This document shows, in pieces, positions 36,446 through 45,577 of a stretch of 64,000 nt of DNA. A program made the translations under genes and the position numbers. Positions within the stretch are counted from its first letter, which is position 1; each line of letters begins with the position of its first letter. The DNA comes from Acidobacteriota bacterium (GTDB taxonomy: Bacteria > Acidobacteriota > Thermoanaerobaculia > Gp7-AA8). The notes under the pieces are model-generated. The model did no database searches. It saw only the letters and a list, made by a program, of their open reading frames with translations, and was not told the origin of the DNA. The stretch spans positions 1 to 64,000 of the forward strand of contig JAJXWV010000027.1 in assembly GCA_021781455.1 (NCBI GenBank), read 5' to 3'.

Positions 36446-36859
36446 ATGTTGAAGAAGTGTGCTGCAGTTCTTGCTGTTGTCCTTGCTGCTGCGTGCGCCT
36501 CCACGTCCACGAAGCAGACCGCCACGGAAGCCGGAAGCCCCTCGAAGTCGATCGCCACACCGCGTCTCCAGGCGACCAACTACATCCTGCTGTCCGATAC
36601 GGATACTCTCTTTCCCATCGATGACAGCCTCAGCGTGTATCCGTTCCACATCCGCGGCACCGTCACCAACCAGGGATTTTTCCCCATCGGCAACGTCCAG
36701 GGCCACGGAAGGCTCTGCACCGGCACCGACTGGTTCAGCATCGCCGACCAGAAAGTGCACAAGGCTGGGGACGGCACCCCGGTTGCGCCGTACATCCTCG
36801 GCTGTGCCAAAGGAAACACAAGCTTCGTCCCGGCATCCCGCGAAATCGTGATGCCGTAA
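36446..36859 (+). CDS. Small putative lipoprotein of unknown function
   Basis: 137 residues. AGAGGAG lies 8 nt before the ATG. The N-terminus MLKKCAAVLAVVLAAACAS looks like a type II signal peptide with cysteine at 17 (LAAAC, a relaxed lipobox). The mature protein has a beta-rich part (YILLSDTDTLFPIDDSLSVYPFHIRGTVTN) and two further cysteines. No known domain recognised. Likely periplasmic-facing lipoprotein. A GC-rich palindrome at about 36897-36926 lies downstream but lacks a T tract. Confidence 0.75.
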   Translation: MLKKCAAVLAVVLAAACASTSTKQTATEAGSPSKSIATPRLQATNYILLSDTDTLFPIDDSLSVYPFHIRGTVTNQGFFPIGNVQGHGRLCTGTDWFSIADQKVHKAGDGTPVAPYILGCAKGNTSFVPASREIVMP

Positions 36860-36933
36860 TCCGCAGTACCCTCATCATTCCCCCCTCATTCCTCGCGCCG
36901 GCCCGGAGTTGGCCCGGGCCGGCGCACCTTGGG

Positions 36934-37005
36934 GAAATTGAAAATGAAAAATTGAAACCTGTTTCGTGACCGTTTCAATTTTCAATTTCCAATTTTCAAT
37001 TTCGA
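36934..37005. repeat. AT-rich heptamer inverted repeat (ATTGAAA type)
   Basis: AAATTGAAAATGAAAAATTG (36936-36955) faces CAATTTTCAATTTCCAATTT (36976-36995), immediately before guaA. Confidence 0.85.
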
Positions 37006-37010
37006 TCCGC

Positions 37011-37016
37011 TAGGAT
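37011..37016 (+). promoter_or_regulatory. -10 element of guaA, leaderless type
   Basis: TAGGAT (four of six), 7 nt before the GTG at 37024, with no Shine-Dalgarno. Confidence 0.4.
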
Positions 37017-37023
37017 CGATCTC

Positions 37024-38565
37024 GTGCAGCCCGACCAGACCGTCCTCGTCCTTGATTTTGGATCGCAATACACGCAGCTGATCGCCCGGAGAGTCCGCGA
37101 GAACCACGTCTACTCGGTGGTTCACCCGTTCGACTATCCGGTCGAGAAAATCCGCGAGATCTCGCCGCAGGCCATCATCTTTTCCGGCGGGCCGCAGTCC
37201 GTTTACGCCGAAAACGCGCCGACCTGCTCGCGCGAGGTCTTCGATCTCGGCGTGCCCATCCTCGGCATCTGTTACGGGATGATGATCACGGCGTACCTGC
37301 TCGACGGGAAGGTCGACGCAGCGAGCGAGCGCGAGTACGGTCGCGCCGAGCTCGAGGTGGTCGCGGAATCGCCTCTCTTCGCCGGAACGCCACAGCACCA
37401 GCAGGTCTGGGAGAGCCACGGCGATCGCATCGTCCAGGAGCCCCCGGGGTTCGTCGTCACCGCGCGGTCGAAGAATGCTCCGATCAGCGCGTTCGAGAAT
37501 CGCCAGCGCCGCTGCTTTGGAATCGAGTTCCATCCCGAGGTCACGCACAGCGAGGCCGGCGGCCAGATCCTGAAGAACTTCCTCTTCGACATCGCCGGCT
37601 GCAAGCCTTCCTGGAGCCTGGGTGATTTCCGCCGCCGCAAGGTCGAGGAGATCCGCGCCGCGGTCGGAAAGCGCAACGTCATCGCCGCAGTCAGCGGTGG
37701 CGTCGATTCTTCGGTGGCAGCCCTGCTCGTTGCAGAGGCGATCGGCGACCAGCTCACGGCGATCTTCGTCGACAACGGGGTGCTTCGTAAGAACGAGGCC
37801 CTGCAGGTCGTGTCGCGCCTCAGCGAGGGGCTGGGGATGCACATCGTGGCTGTCGATGCCAAGGAGCGCTTCTACGGCAAGCTCGCCGGCGTCGAAGATC
37901 CGGAGATCAAGCGCAAGCGCATCGGCAACGAGTTCATCGCCATCTTCGAGGAAGAAGCGAAGCGGATCGCCAACGCCGACTTCCTCGTGCAAGGCACGCT
38001 CTACCCCGACGTGATCGAGTCGGTGTCGATCAAGGGCCCGTCCTCAGTGATCAAGACGCATCACAACGTCGGCGGCCTGCCGGAGAAAATGGGCCTGAAG
38101 CTGATCGAGCCGGTCCGCGAGCTGTTCAAGGACGAGGTCCGCCAGCTCGGCCTCGAGCTGGGGCTGGAAGAGGAGTTCGTATGGCGGCATCCCTTCCCCG
38201 GACCAGGGCTGGCCGTACGCATCCTCGGAGAGGTGAACGCGGAACGCGTGGAGATCTTGCAGAACGCCGACGAGATCGTGATCGAGGAGATCCGACGGGC
38301 CGGCCTCTATCGTGAGATTTCGCAGGCCTTCGCCGTTCTGCTGCCGGTGCGCAGCGTCGGCGTGATGGGCGACGAGCGCACGTACGAAAACGTCTGCGCC
38401 GTCCGCGCCGTGACCACCACCGACTTCATGACCGCGGACTGGTTTCGCATGCCCCACGACGTGCTCGACCGCCTCGGCCGGCGCATCGTCAATGAAGTGC
38501 GCGGCATCAATCGCGTCGTCTACGACATCTCCTCGAAGCCGCCGAGCACGATCGAGTGGGAGTGA
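37024..38565 (+). CDS. guaA: GMP synthase (glutamine-hydrolysing)
   Basis: 513 residues, full length. N-terminal class I amidotransferase: C83 in GICYGM with H170 and E172 as the triad. The ATP pyrophosphatase P-loop SGGVDSS is at 224-230, and the C-terminal dimerisation domain ends [19 protein letters not shown]-like. It converts XMP to GMP. GTG start. It shares the purine pathway with hpt elsewhere in the window. Confidence 0.98.
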   Translation: MQPDQTVLVLDFGSQYTQLIARRVRENHVYSVVHPFDYPVEKIREISPQAIIFSGGPQSVYAENAPTCSREVFDLGVPILGICYGMMITAYLLDGKVDAASEREYGRAELEVVAESPLFAGTPQHQQVWESHGDRIVQEPPGFVVTARSKNAPISAFENRQRRCFGIEFHPEVTHSEAGGQILKNFLFDIAGCKPSWSLGDFRRRKVEEIRAAVGKRNVIAAVSGGVDSSVAALLVAEAIGDQLTAIFVDNGVLRKNEALQVVSRLSEGLGMHIVAVDAKERFYGKLAGVEDPEIKRKRIGNEFIAIFEEEAKRIANADFLVQGTLYPDVIESVSIKGPSSVIKTHHNVGGLPEKMGLKLIEPVRELFKDEVRQLGLELGLEEEFVWRHPFPGPGLAVRILGEVNAERVEILQNADEIVIEEIRRAGLYREISQAFAVLLPVRSVGVMGDERTYENVCAVRAVTTTDFMTADWFRMPHDVLDRLGRRIVNEVRGINRVVYDISSKPPSTIEWE

Positions 38566-38576
38566 GGGCGCCCTCC

Positions 38577-38868
38577 CCGTGTGGGACAGGCTTTCCAGCC
38601 TGTCCTTTGAAGTGCTCGGTGGAGAACCAGCCGGACACGGGGGACAGGCTGGAAAGCCTGTCCCACACGAGGGGGCCTCAGCCGGCCTAACCGCGCAACC
38701 GTCACTCTGAGCCGGCGTAACCGCGAGGGCGGTGGATGGGCGGGAGCGGCGGAGCGCGGCGAAGAGTCTCTTACCGGGACGATCAGCAGGCTGGAGCCTC
38801 TTCGCCGCTCCACCCGCCCATCCTTCCCCGCGGCCCGGCCGGCTCCGAGTGACGGTGCGACGCGTTCG
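38577..38868. repeat. Composite long repeat, copy 3
   Basis: The 325-bp gap between guaA and ribD is all repeat. GGGACAGGCTTTCCAGCCTG (38582-38601) faces GACAGGCTGGAAAGCCTGTC (38644-38663). A TCACTCTGAGCCGGCG...GGCGAAGAGTCTC element faces its inverted copy (38701-38856). Same two families in the same order as at 8386-8570. Confidence 0.88.
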
Positions 38869-38877
38869 CCTATGACA

Positions 38878-38883
38878 CATAAT
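38878..38883 (+). promoter_or_regulatory. -10 element of ribD, leaderless type
   Basis: CATAAT (five of six), 7 nt before the ATG at 38891. The first transcribed base would coincide with the start codon. Confidence 0.5.
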
Positions 38884-38890
38884 CGCTACC

Positions 38891-39961
38891 ATGACTGACG
38901 AGCAGCTCATGCGGCGTGCGCTCGAGCTCGCGGAGGGCGGCCGTTACTCGGTGAGCCCGAACCCGATGGTGGGCTGCGTCATCGCACGCGACGGCGAGGT
39001 CGTGGCCGAGGGCTTTCACCATCGGGCCGGTGAGGGCCACGCCGAGATCGAGGCCCTGCGCGCATGCGCTGAGCCGCGCGGCACGACGATGGTCGTCTCG
39101 CTCGAGCCGTGTTGCCACAGCGGTCGCACGGGCCCGTGCACCACGGCCATCATCAACTCCGGCATCGCGCGGGTGGTGGTGGCCATGCGCGATCCGCACG
39201 ACGTGGTCGACGGGCAGGGCCTCGAGGCGCTGCGCAGGGCCGGAATCGTAGTCACGGAAGGCGTTCTGGAAGCGGAGGCCCGCCGACTCAACGAGAAATT
39301 CGCCTGGGCGGTCACGAACCACCTGCCCTTCGTGCTCCTGAAGGCAGCCATGACCCTCGACGGAAAGCTGGCCACGATCACTCGGGAGAGCCAGTGGATC
39401 ACCGCGGAAGCAGCGCGCGAGCGGAGCCTGGCTCTGCGGGAGGAGTACGACGCCATCATGGTCGGCGCCGGCACGGTGGCGGCGGACAATCCCCGCCTGA
39501 CGCGGCGACTGGGGTTGAACACGGCCGTCACGCCGTGGACCCGGGTGGTCGTCGACGGCGGATCCGAAGTCCCGCCGCACGCACAGCTCTTCCGCGACGG
39601 CGGCCGGACGATTCTGTTCGCGCCGCGCCCCCCCGACAATCTGCCGCCTAACGTCGAGGTGGTGGCGGTGCGCTCCTTCGACGACAGGCTCGACCTGCAG
39701 ACCGTTCTGTGCGCGCTCTACGACCGCGGGATCCAGTCGGTCCTCGTGGAAGGAGGTTCGCTCCTGCACTCCGACTTCATCCGCCGCGGCCTGTGGCAGA
39801 AGATGATCGTTTTCGTGGCTCCGCTGGTCATCGGCGGCGGCGAAGCTCCGGCCATCTTCTCGGGCGACCCGGTGAGCCGGTTGACAGATGCCTACCGCTT
39901 TCGTTTTGATCGCGTCGAGTCCGTCGGATCGGATCTGATGATTACTGCTTACCAGTCCTGA
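38891..39961 (+). CDS. ribD: Bifunctional riboflavin deaminase/reductase RibD
   Basis: 356 residues. N-terminal zinc deaminase: H50-A-E52 and LEPCCHSGRTGPC (C74/C75, C83). C-terminal NADPH reductase starting about 146 (PFVLLKAAMTLDGKLA) with VGAGTVAADNPRLT and LVEGG. Catalyses two successive steps of riboflavin synthesis. It heads ribD-ribE, with a heptamer repeat in the gap. Confidence 0.97.
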   Translation: MTDEQLMRRALELAEGGRYSVSPNPMVGCVIARDGEVVAEGFHHRAGEGHAEIEALRACAEPRGTTMVVSLEPCCHSGRTGPCTTAIINSGIARVVVAMRDPHDVVDGQGLEALRRAGIVVTEGVLEAEARRLNEKFAWAVTNHLPFVLLKAAMTLDGKLATITRESQWITAEAARERSLALREEYDAIMVGAGTVAADNPRLTRRLGLNTAVTPWTRVVVDGGSEVPPHAQLFRDGGRTILFAPRPPDNLPPNVEVVAVRSFDDRLDLQTVLCALYDRGIQSVLVEGGSLLHSDFIRRGLWQKMIVFVAPLVIGGGEAPAIFSGDPVSRLTDAYRFRFDRVESVGSDLMITAYQS

Positions 39962-39963
39962 CT

Positions 39964-40049
39964 TGAAGTGCTGAGTACTGAGTGCTGAGTACTGAGTAGA
40001 ACCAGCCCACCGCATGACTCAGTACTCAGCACTCAGTACTCAGCACTGA
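39964..40049. repeat. Heptamer inverted repeat (TGAGTAC/TGAGTGC type)
   Basis: Five units (39966-39998) face five reverse-complement units (40016-40048). Lies within the ribD-ribE transcription unit. Confidence 0.9.
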
Positions 40050-40060
40050 AAGACACGAAT

Positions 40061-40666
40061 ATGTTCACTGGAATCATTCTGCACAGCGGCACCATCGAAT
40101 CATTCGACAGGCTGGAGAACGGGGCGCGGATGCGCCTGCGCACGACCGATCCGCAGCCGTTCGACCGTGGCGAGAGTCTGGCCGTCAACGGTGTCTGCCT
40201 GACGATGCTCCCCGCCGGCGGGTCGCTCGTAACCGACCTTTCCGATGAGACGCTCGCCCGGACGACTCTCGGCTCGCTCGGCGCCGGAGCGACGGTCAAC
40301 GTCGAGCGCGCCCTCGCCCTGGGCGACCGCCTGGGCGGCCACCTGGTGCAGGGGCACGTCGACTGCGTCGGCCGGCTTCTCTCCATCACCAGCGAAGGCG
40401 ACTTCGCCGTCTACCGCTGGAGCTTCCCTTTGCAGTTCGCGGACCTCGTGGTCAGCAAGGGATCGATTGCCGTCGACGGCGTCTCGCTCACGATCGTAGA
40501 GCCGGACGGCACGAGTTTCGGTTCGGCCCTGATCCCGGAGACGCTGCGCCGCACGAATCTCGGGGCCGCACGCATCGGCGATGGCGTCAATCTCGAGTTC
40601 GACATGGTGGCGAAGTACGTGCGCAGCCTGGTCAGCCCCTACCTTCCGCAAAAGGCACTGGTTTGA
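40061..40666 (+). CDS. ribE: Riboflavin synthase, alpha subunit
   Basis: 201 residues. It begins MFTGII and has the two lumazine-binding beta-barrel repeats (SLAVNGVCLT and later KGSIAVDGVSLTI) with QGHVDCVG between. Dismutates 6,7-dimethyl-8-ribityllumazine to riboflavin. The 3' end overlaps the next gene by 4 nt, so the downstream protein of unknown function is translated with it. No FMN riboswitch is visible upstream of ribD or ribE. Confidence 0.96.
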   Translation: MFTGIILHSGTIESFDRLENGARMRLRTTDPQPFDRGESLAVNGVCLTMLPAGGSLVTDLSDETLARTTLGSLGAGATVNVERALALGDRLGGHLVQGHVDCVGRLLSITSEGDFAVYRWSFPLQFADLVVSKGSIAVDGVSLTIVEPDGTSFGSALIPETLRRTNLGAARIGDGVNLEFDMVAKYVRSLVSPYLPQKALV

Positions 40667-41700
40667 TCCTCTACCGGAAGACCCCGCAGCTCCGCATCAA
40701 GCGGGCGGCGGTTCCGGAGCCGCCATTCTGGTTTGCCTCTGCGATCGTGCCGTACTCGGCGCGCCGCGGAGCGCCGGTGGCCCTCGATTACCTCGACCGG
40801 CGCGCCGCGGCCGCCGACCGGCTGGAGGTCGTGGTCTGCAGTACGGTCCGCGACGAGCTGGAGAGATCGAGAGTCCGTCTCGACGAGCCGGTCTTCATCG
40901 ACGCGGCCGGACATGTCGAATTCGTCTTCCGGCGAGGAGAAGAGGCACTCGATTTCTGTGGCAGCGAAGGTCTGGCCGCACTGGAGCTGGTCTCCCCGGC
41001 GGGAGTGCTCCCTTCGCGCGTTCCGCCGGATTCGACCGTTGCCATTGCAGCGTGGCCGCTGGAGGTCGAAGAGCTGGAGAGGTGGTTTTCGGCCGCCCGC
41101 GAACAGCGGATCCGGTGGGGCGTGGCCATTCCCATCCTGTATCCGGTCACGACCGACCTGACGTCGCTCTCGAAACTCGTCGAGCTCGCCGAAGAATACG
41201 GAGCGTCATTCTTCGCCGCCGTCCCGCTGGACGTGGACGCCACGGCCAAACAAGCGCTGGCGCAGTCGCTGGGGCTCGACTCGAGCGACGACTCGTACAC
41301 CATGCTCTTCCACGCCGATCTGGAGCCGATCCAGATCGCCACGGAGCGCCACATCGCGGCACTCGCCGCTTCGAGCGGCATGGACGATTTCATTCCACCG
41401 CCACGCTGGAAACAGAAGAGCAACTGGAACGCGGCCGTCCTGCTCACGCTGACGGCCTCGCGCATGCTGGCGATGGAGCATGAGACCGAGCTGGCCGGAC
41501 TGCTGGCTCGATCGGCGCGCGCCGTGGCCGGCCTGGAGAAGCCGATCGAGCGGATCGTCGAGGCTGCGCCGCTGTCGATCGTCCAGTCGCTCGACGACGC
41601 CAGCGTCGACATCCTCACCGACTGGCTTGGGAAGGACCACTCGTCGTTCGTCGACCGCATCAACCTGCAGTGGCGTCTGCGGCGCGATGCGGGGATGTGA
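40663..41700 (+). CDS. Unknown protein translationally coupled to ribE
   Basis: Not recognised. 345 residues, soluble, few cysteines and no signal peptide. A central segment (about 155-200, WGVAIPILYPVTTDLTSLSK) reads like beta-alpha units of a TIM-type barrel. The N-terminus (MILYRKTPQLRIKRAAVP) is basic. Its ATG overlaps the ribE stop (ATGA-type overlap at 40663-40666), so a link to flavin metabolism or its use is likely but unproven. Codon use looks native. Confidence 0.8.
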   Translation: MILYRKTPQLRIKRAAVPEPPFWFASAIVPYSARRGAPVALDYLDRRAAAADRLEVVVCSTVRDELERSRVRLDEPVFIDAAGHVEFVFRRGEEALDFCGSEGLAALELVSPAGVLPSRVPPDSTVAIAAWPLEVEELERWFSAAREQRIRWGVAIPILYPVTTDLTSLSKLVELAEEYGASFFAAVPLDVDATAKQALAQSLGLDSSDDSYTMLFHADLEPIQIATERHIAALAASSGMDDFIPPPRWKQKSNWNAAVLLTLTASRMLAMEHETELAGLLARSARAVAGLEKPIERIVEAAPLSIVQSLDDASVDILTDWLGKDHSSFVDRINLQWRLRRDAGM

Positions 41701-41725
41701 ATCGAGCGCGGAACACACTCAGGAC

Positions 41726-42088
41726 TCAGGACTTCCGCCTGTCGCGCGCAACCTTCACTTTGGTGCTGATGCCGCCGCGCACGTAGAAGTCACCTTCCAC
41801 TTCGATGAAGCGCGGATCGATCGCGGAGATGAGGTCGTCGGCGATGCGGTTGGTGACCGCCTCGTGGAAGGCGCCCTCGTCGCGATAGGACCAGAGGTAC
41901 AGCTTGAGCGATTTGAGCTCGACGCAGGCGCGGTCCGGGACATAGCGGATGCGGATCGTGGCGAAATCGGGCTGCCCGGTCATCGGGCAGAGGCAGGTGA
42001 ACTCCGGTGCCTCGAAGGCGATCTCGTAGTCGCGTTCGGGGTTGGGGTTGGGGAAGGTGTCGAGGGATTTCGAAGGCTTCGTCGTCAT
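41726..42088 (-). CDS. queF: NADPH-dependent preQ0 reductase QueF
   Basis: 120 residues, the short type I (unimodular) QueF. The catalytic cysteine C34 is in [14 protein letters not shown] and the QueF motif [11 protein letters not shown] is at 57-67. Reduces preQ0 to preQ1 for queuosine in tRNA. The ATG at 42086-42088 is chosen because the upstream codons are repeat. It is convergent with the ribE-coupled gene. Confidence 0.95.
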   Translation of the reverse strand: MTTKPSKSLDTFPNPNPERDYEIAFEAPEFTCLCPMTGQPDFATIRIRYVPDRACVELKSLKLYLWSYRDEGAFHEAVTNRIADDLISAIDPRFIEVEGDFYVRGGISTKVKVARDRRKS

Positions 42089-42100
42089 GGTCGGTCCCGC

Positions 42101-42164
42101 GGTTGCGCGCGGTTGCGCCTCGCACCGGCTGCCGCGGAACCGCGTAACTGCGTAACCGCGCAAC
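42101..42164. repeat. Octamer inverted repeat (CGCGGTTG type)
   Basis: GGTTGCGCGCGGTTGCGC (42101-42118) faces GCGGAACCGCGTAACTGCGT (42133-42152). Same unit family as 10427-10608 and 46522-46612. Confidence 0.85.
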
Positions 42165-43634
42165 CTATTTCTTCGCCGGCGCGACCGCGATGAGCTTCTG
42201 ATTGAGCTCCTTGATGCGCTCCTGCAACTGACCGATCTTGGCCTGGGCCTCGGCGCGCAGGCGTTCGTTCTCGGTGCGCATGCGCTGCACTTCGTCGTCG
42301 TTCTGCGATCGCGAGGACTGGGTCTGGGCCACCTGCTGCCGGAGAAAATCGAGATCGTGGCGGAGGTTCTCCAGCTCCTCGTCCTTGTCGGACAGCCGCT
42401 GCCGCCATTGCGATTCCTGCTCCTCGTACAGACGCTTGATATCCATCAATTCGGTGATCTGCGAGAAATCGGAATAGCTGGGAGCCATGTCTCCTCCTGC
42501 GCGGACGCGCTCTTCGATCTGCGGGAAGAGCTTGCGGACTTTCAACGATAGGTCATCGGGGTCGCTGGAAAGCTCCATGGCGTCCTTGTACGAGATCTTC
42601 TGGTGGACGAGGAGCGCGATCAGCGACTGGTTCATCGACTGCATGCGGAACACGCCCACCGAGCTTTCCATGGCCTCGAGGATGTCCTTGGTGGTGCCGT
42701 CCTCGACCATCTTGGCGATCTGGGGCGTGGTTTTGAGAATCTCCACGGCCGCGGTGAGCTGGCTCTCCTTCGTCTTCACGAGCTTGAGGGAGATGATGCC
42801 CCGGAGCACGAGCCCCAGCTGACTGCGGATCTGCTTGTGCTGTTCCGACGGGAAGGCGTCGATGATGCGGTCGATGGTCTGGGCGGCGTTGTTCGTGTGC
42901 AGGGTCGAGAAGACCAGGTGACCGGTCTCGGCGGCGGTGAGCACGGTCTGGATGGTCTCTCGGTCGCGCATCTCGCCGACCATGATCACGTCCGGATCCT
43001 GGCGCATGGCGTTCTTCAGCGCTTCGTGGAAGCTCGGCGTGTCAGTGCCCACTTCGCGCTGCGAGACCGCCGCCGTGCGGTCGCCGAAAAGGAACTCGAT
43101 CGGATCCTCGATGGTCACGATGTGCAGCGGCTCGGTCTCCGAGATCTCCATCATCATCGCCGCCAGCGTCGTCGACTTTCCCGAGCCCGTCGGTCCGGTG
43201 ACCAGGACCAGCCCGTCCGGCAGATGAGAAAGCTCCCGGACCGCCTCCGGAAGTTCCAGCGAGTCGATGGACAGGACGTTGATGGGAACGCGGCGGAACA
43301 CCGCACCCACCGTTCCACGCTGCATGAAGACGTTGGCGCGGAACCGGGCCACCCCCGGCACTCCGTAGCCGAAATCCACCGACTGGTTCGCGTCGAACTT
43401 CTCGCGCTGGGCATTGTTCAGCACCGGCAGGAGCATGCGCTCCAGGTCGGCCGGCTTGAGCGGATCCATCTTCACCGGGATGAGCTTCCCCTGCAGCCGC
43501 AGCAGAGCCGGCCGCATCGGCTTCAGGTGAAGGTCCGAAGCCTGCTGCCGAGCCATGTAGATGAGCAGGTCGTTGAGCGAGACCTCAGGCTTCGGCTGTT
43601 CGGCCAGAGCAGGCGTGGGCGTGGGCGAGGTCAT
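42165..43634 (-). CDS. pilT: PilT/PilU-type ATPase with C-terminal coiled coil
   Basis: 489 residues. Type IV pilus retraction ATPase: ASDLHL at 32-37, Walker A GPTGSGKS at 147-154, Asp box IEDPIE, Walker [13 protein letters not shown] (213-224) and His box [12 protein letters not shown]. The AIRNLIRE element of canonical PilT is replaced by [17 protein letters not shown], more like PilU. After the motor (about 375) it adds an unusual tail: a predicted coiled coil at about 398-475. The tail may bind a partner or alter hexamer control. It has its own TATAAT 8 nt before the ATG. Confidence 0.93.
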   Translation of the reverse strand: MTSPTPTPALAEQPKPEVSLNDLLIYMARQQASDLHLKPMRPALLRLQGKLIPVKMDPLKPADLERMLLPVLNNAQREKFDANQSVDFGYGVPGVARFRANVFMQRGTVGAVFRRVPINVLSIDSLELPEAVRELSHLPDGLVLVTGPTGSGKSTTLAAMMMEISETEPLHIVTIEDPIEFLFGDRTAAVSQREVGTDTPSFHEALKNAMRQDPDVIMVGEMRDRETIQTVLTAAETGHLVFSTLHTNNAAQTIDRIIDAFPSEQHKQIRSQLGLVLRGIISLKLVKTKESQLTAAVEILKTTPQIAKMVEDGTTKDILEAMESSVGVFRMQSMNQSLIALLVHQKISYKDAMELSSDPDDLSLKVRKLFPQIEERVRAGGDMAPSYSDFSQITELMDIKRLYEEQESQWRQRLSDKDEELENLRHDLDFLRQQVAQTQSSRSQNDDEVQRMRTENERLRAEAQAKIGQLQERIKELNQKLIAVAPAKK

Positions 43635-43642
43635 CGGCGTGG

Positions 43643-43648
43643 ATTATA
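43643..43648 (-). promoter_or_regulatory. -10 element of pilT, leaderless type
   Basis: Perfect TATAAT on the minus strand, 8 nt from the ATG, with no Shine-Dalgarno: the clearest leaderless candidate in the window. Confidence 0.6.
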
Positions 43649-43739
43649 CGAATGTTCCCGAAAGCAGGCCGGGACCGCGGTCACAAAACCGCCCAATTGC
43701 GGATCCCGCTCATTCTGCAATCTGCAATTCGCAATGCCT

Positions 43740-44144
43740 TCAACGCCGCATGATCGAATCGAGGATCATCAGAAACGCTTCCTGCTGCTTCGCTTCCGTC
43801 TTGTTGATCACGGCGATGGTCTCGCCGATCCGGAAGCGCTCGTGCAGAGCCTCGGCCGAGTGCGAGGAGGTCACCACGATCCGCTTCGGCGGGATCCCCT
43901 TCTGCAGCGCGTAATCGACGAACTTCCGGCCGTCCATGCCCGGCATCTCCAGGTCGACGATCAGGAGGTCGATGGTCCCGTCGATCTTCGGCAGCGCCTC
44001 GAATGGATGCGCGTAGGTGTCCACGATGACGCGCTGTGGATAGCGCTCGGCGATGAAGGTCGACCAGAGGTCGCAAAAGGCCGGAGAGTCGTCGACGATG
44101 ACGACATGCTTGAGCCGGCCTTCGCCGGGACGGGCGGCGCTCAT
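43740..44144 (-). CDS. Single-domain response regulator
   Basis: 134 residues, a lone receiver domain. Acidic pair D18-D19, phospho-acceptor D64 (IVDLEMPGMDG), T92/S93 and K115 are all present, so it should be phosphorylatable. No output domain, hence a CheY-like signalling role. Its ATG overlaps the pyrC stop by 4 nt, and pilT lies 105 nt downstream on the same strand. Control of pilus retraction is a reasonable guess; co-translation with pyrC is odd. Confidence 0.93.
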   Translation of the reverse strand: MSAARPGEGRLKHVVIVDDSPAFCDLWSTFIAERYPQRVIVDTYAHPFEALPKIDGTIDLLIVDLEMPGMDGRKFVDYALQKGIPPKRIVVTSSHSAEALHERFRIGETIAVINKTEAKQQEAFLMILDSIMRR

Positions 44145-45463
44145 CGCTTATGTTTTTTGGGGGCCTTCTTCGGCTGCGGCTCGGCGGCCGGCGCGCGCAG
44201 GTCGAAGCGGATGCGGCCGCCGACGATGGTGGCCACCGCCCGGCCGCGCAGCTTCTCGCCGAGGAAGGCCGAGTTGGAGGCCTTGGAGACGAAGGGCGCC
44301 GCCACCGTGTAGGGCGCGTCGAGGTCGATGACGGTCACGTCGCCGAGGCTGCCGGCCTGGAGCGTTCCACCGGGAAGTCTGAAGACGCGTGCCGGAGCGC
44401 ACGACAGCAGCTCCACCAGGCGCGGCAGATCGATGACCTTGCTCCGGACGAGCCGGTCGTAGCAGACCGAGAACGCCGTCTCCAGGCCGATCACGCCGAA
44501 GGGCGCCAGGTCGAACTCCACGTTCTTCTCGTCGAAGTGGTGGGGGGCGTGATCGGTGGCGATCACGTCGATCGTTCCGTCGGCGATTCCCGCGAGGAGG
44601 GCTTTGCGGTGCTCGCTCGAGCGCAGCGGCGGATTCATCTTCAGGTTCGTCGAGAACGACTGGACGGCCTCGTCGAGCAGCGCGATGTGATGCGGTGCGG
44701 CCTCGCAGGTCACGTTCACGCCGGCACTGCGGGCGGCGCGAACGCTCTCTACGGCGCCGGCCGTCGACAGGTGTGCGATGTGCAGGTGCGCCCTCGTCAG
44801 CTGCGCCAGGATCACGTCGCGGGCCACGAGCGTCTCCTCGGAAGCCGCGGGAATCCCGGCCAGACCGAGCAGCGTCGAGTAGTAGCCCTCGTGCATGACG
44901 CCGCCCTCGTTGAGGTGCGCGTCTTCCTCGTGCACCACCACCGGCATGTCCAGCATCGAGGCGTACTCGAGCGCGCGGCGCATCAGCTGCGCGTTCCAGA
45001 CCGGCTTTCCGTCGTCGCTCACGGCCACGCAGCCTGCACCGCGGAGGTCGGCGAGCTCGGCCAACTCCTCCCCCTTGAGACCCTTGCTCACTGCTCCGAC
45101 CGGATAGACGCGGCAGGAGCCGTTCCGCGCCGCTTCGGCGATGATCATCTCCGTGACGGCCCGCTCGTCGTTCGGCGGAATGGTGTTGGCCATCGCGCAG
45201 ACGGCGGTGTAGCCGCCGGCCACGGCCGCACGCGTTCCGGTGGCAATGGTCTCCTTGTGCTCCTGTCCCGGCTCGCGGAGGTGCGTGTGCAGGTCGATGA
45301 ATCCCGGCGTGACGACCAGGCCGTCGGCATCGAACGCCTCGACGTCGGCCCTGATCTTCCTGTCGACGCGGGCGATGCGGCCATCCTCGATCAACACGTC
45401 GAGCTTCCCGTCCAGCTCCTGCGAGGGGTCGATGACGCGGCCGTTGGTGATGAGAAGGTTCAT
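44141..45463 (-). CDS. pyrC: Dihydroorotase
   Basis: 440 residues, class I zinc dihydroorotase of the amidohydrolase superfamily. H59 and H61 are in DLHTHLREPG, with H178, H231 and D304-H305 (TDHAPHH) as the further metal and catalytic ligands. The C-terminus is a short lysine-rich tail (KKAPKKHKR). Cyclises carbamoyl-aspartate to dihydroorotate. Third in pyrR-pyrB-pyrC order, with repeats between each gene, and coupled to the following response regulator. Confidence 0.96.
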   Translation of the reverse strand: MNLLITNGRVIDPSQELDGKLDVLIEDGRIARVDRKIRADVEAFDADGLVVTPGFIDLHTHLREPGQEHKETIATGTRAAVAGGYTAVCAMANTIPPNDERAVTEMIIAEAARNGSCRVYPVGAVSKGLKGEELAELADLRGAGCVAVSDDGKPVWNAQLMRRALEYASMLDMPVVVHEEDAHLNEGGVMHEGYYSTLLGLAGIPAASEETLVARDVILAQLTRAHLHIAHLSTAGAVESVRAARSAGVNVTCEAAPHHIALLDEAVQSFSTNLKMNPPLRSSEHRKALLAGIADGTIDVIATDHAPHHFDEKNVEFDLAPFGVIGLETAFSVCYDRLVRSKVIDLPRLVELLSCAPARVFRLPGGTLQAGSLGDVTVIDLDAPYTVAAPFVSKASNSAFLGEKLRGRAVATIVGGRIRFDLRAPAAEPQPKKAPKKHKR

Positions 45464-45477
45464 GGTTCGGAGGGTCT

Positions 45478-45577
45478 CAAATCGAAATGTTGAATGTTCA
45501 ATATTGAATGTTAAATGTTAAATGTTAACAGACACTCAAATTCAACATTGAACATTCAACATTCAACATTCTCATTC
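45478..45577. repeat. AT-rich heptamer inverted repeat (AATGTTG type)
   Basis: Six AATGTT(G/C/A) units (45486-45528) face TTCAACATTGAACATTCAAC-type units (45541-45573) between pyrB and pyrC. Confidence 0.9.

Noticed and set aside
38566-38890. FMN riboswitch before ribD
   Set aside because: The gap consists of composite repeats and a -10 element directly at the start codon; no RFN-like conserved blocks are visible.
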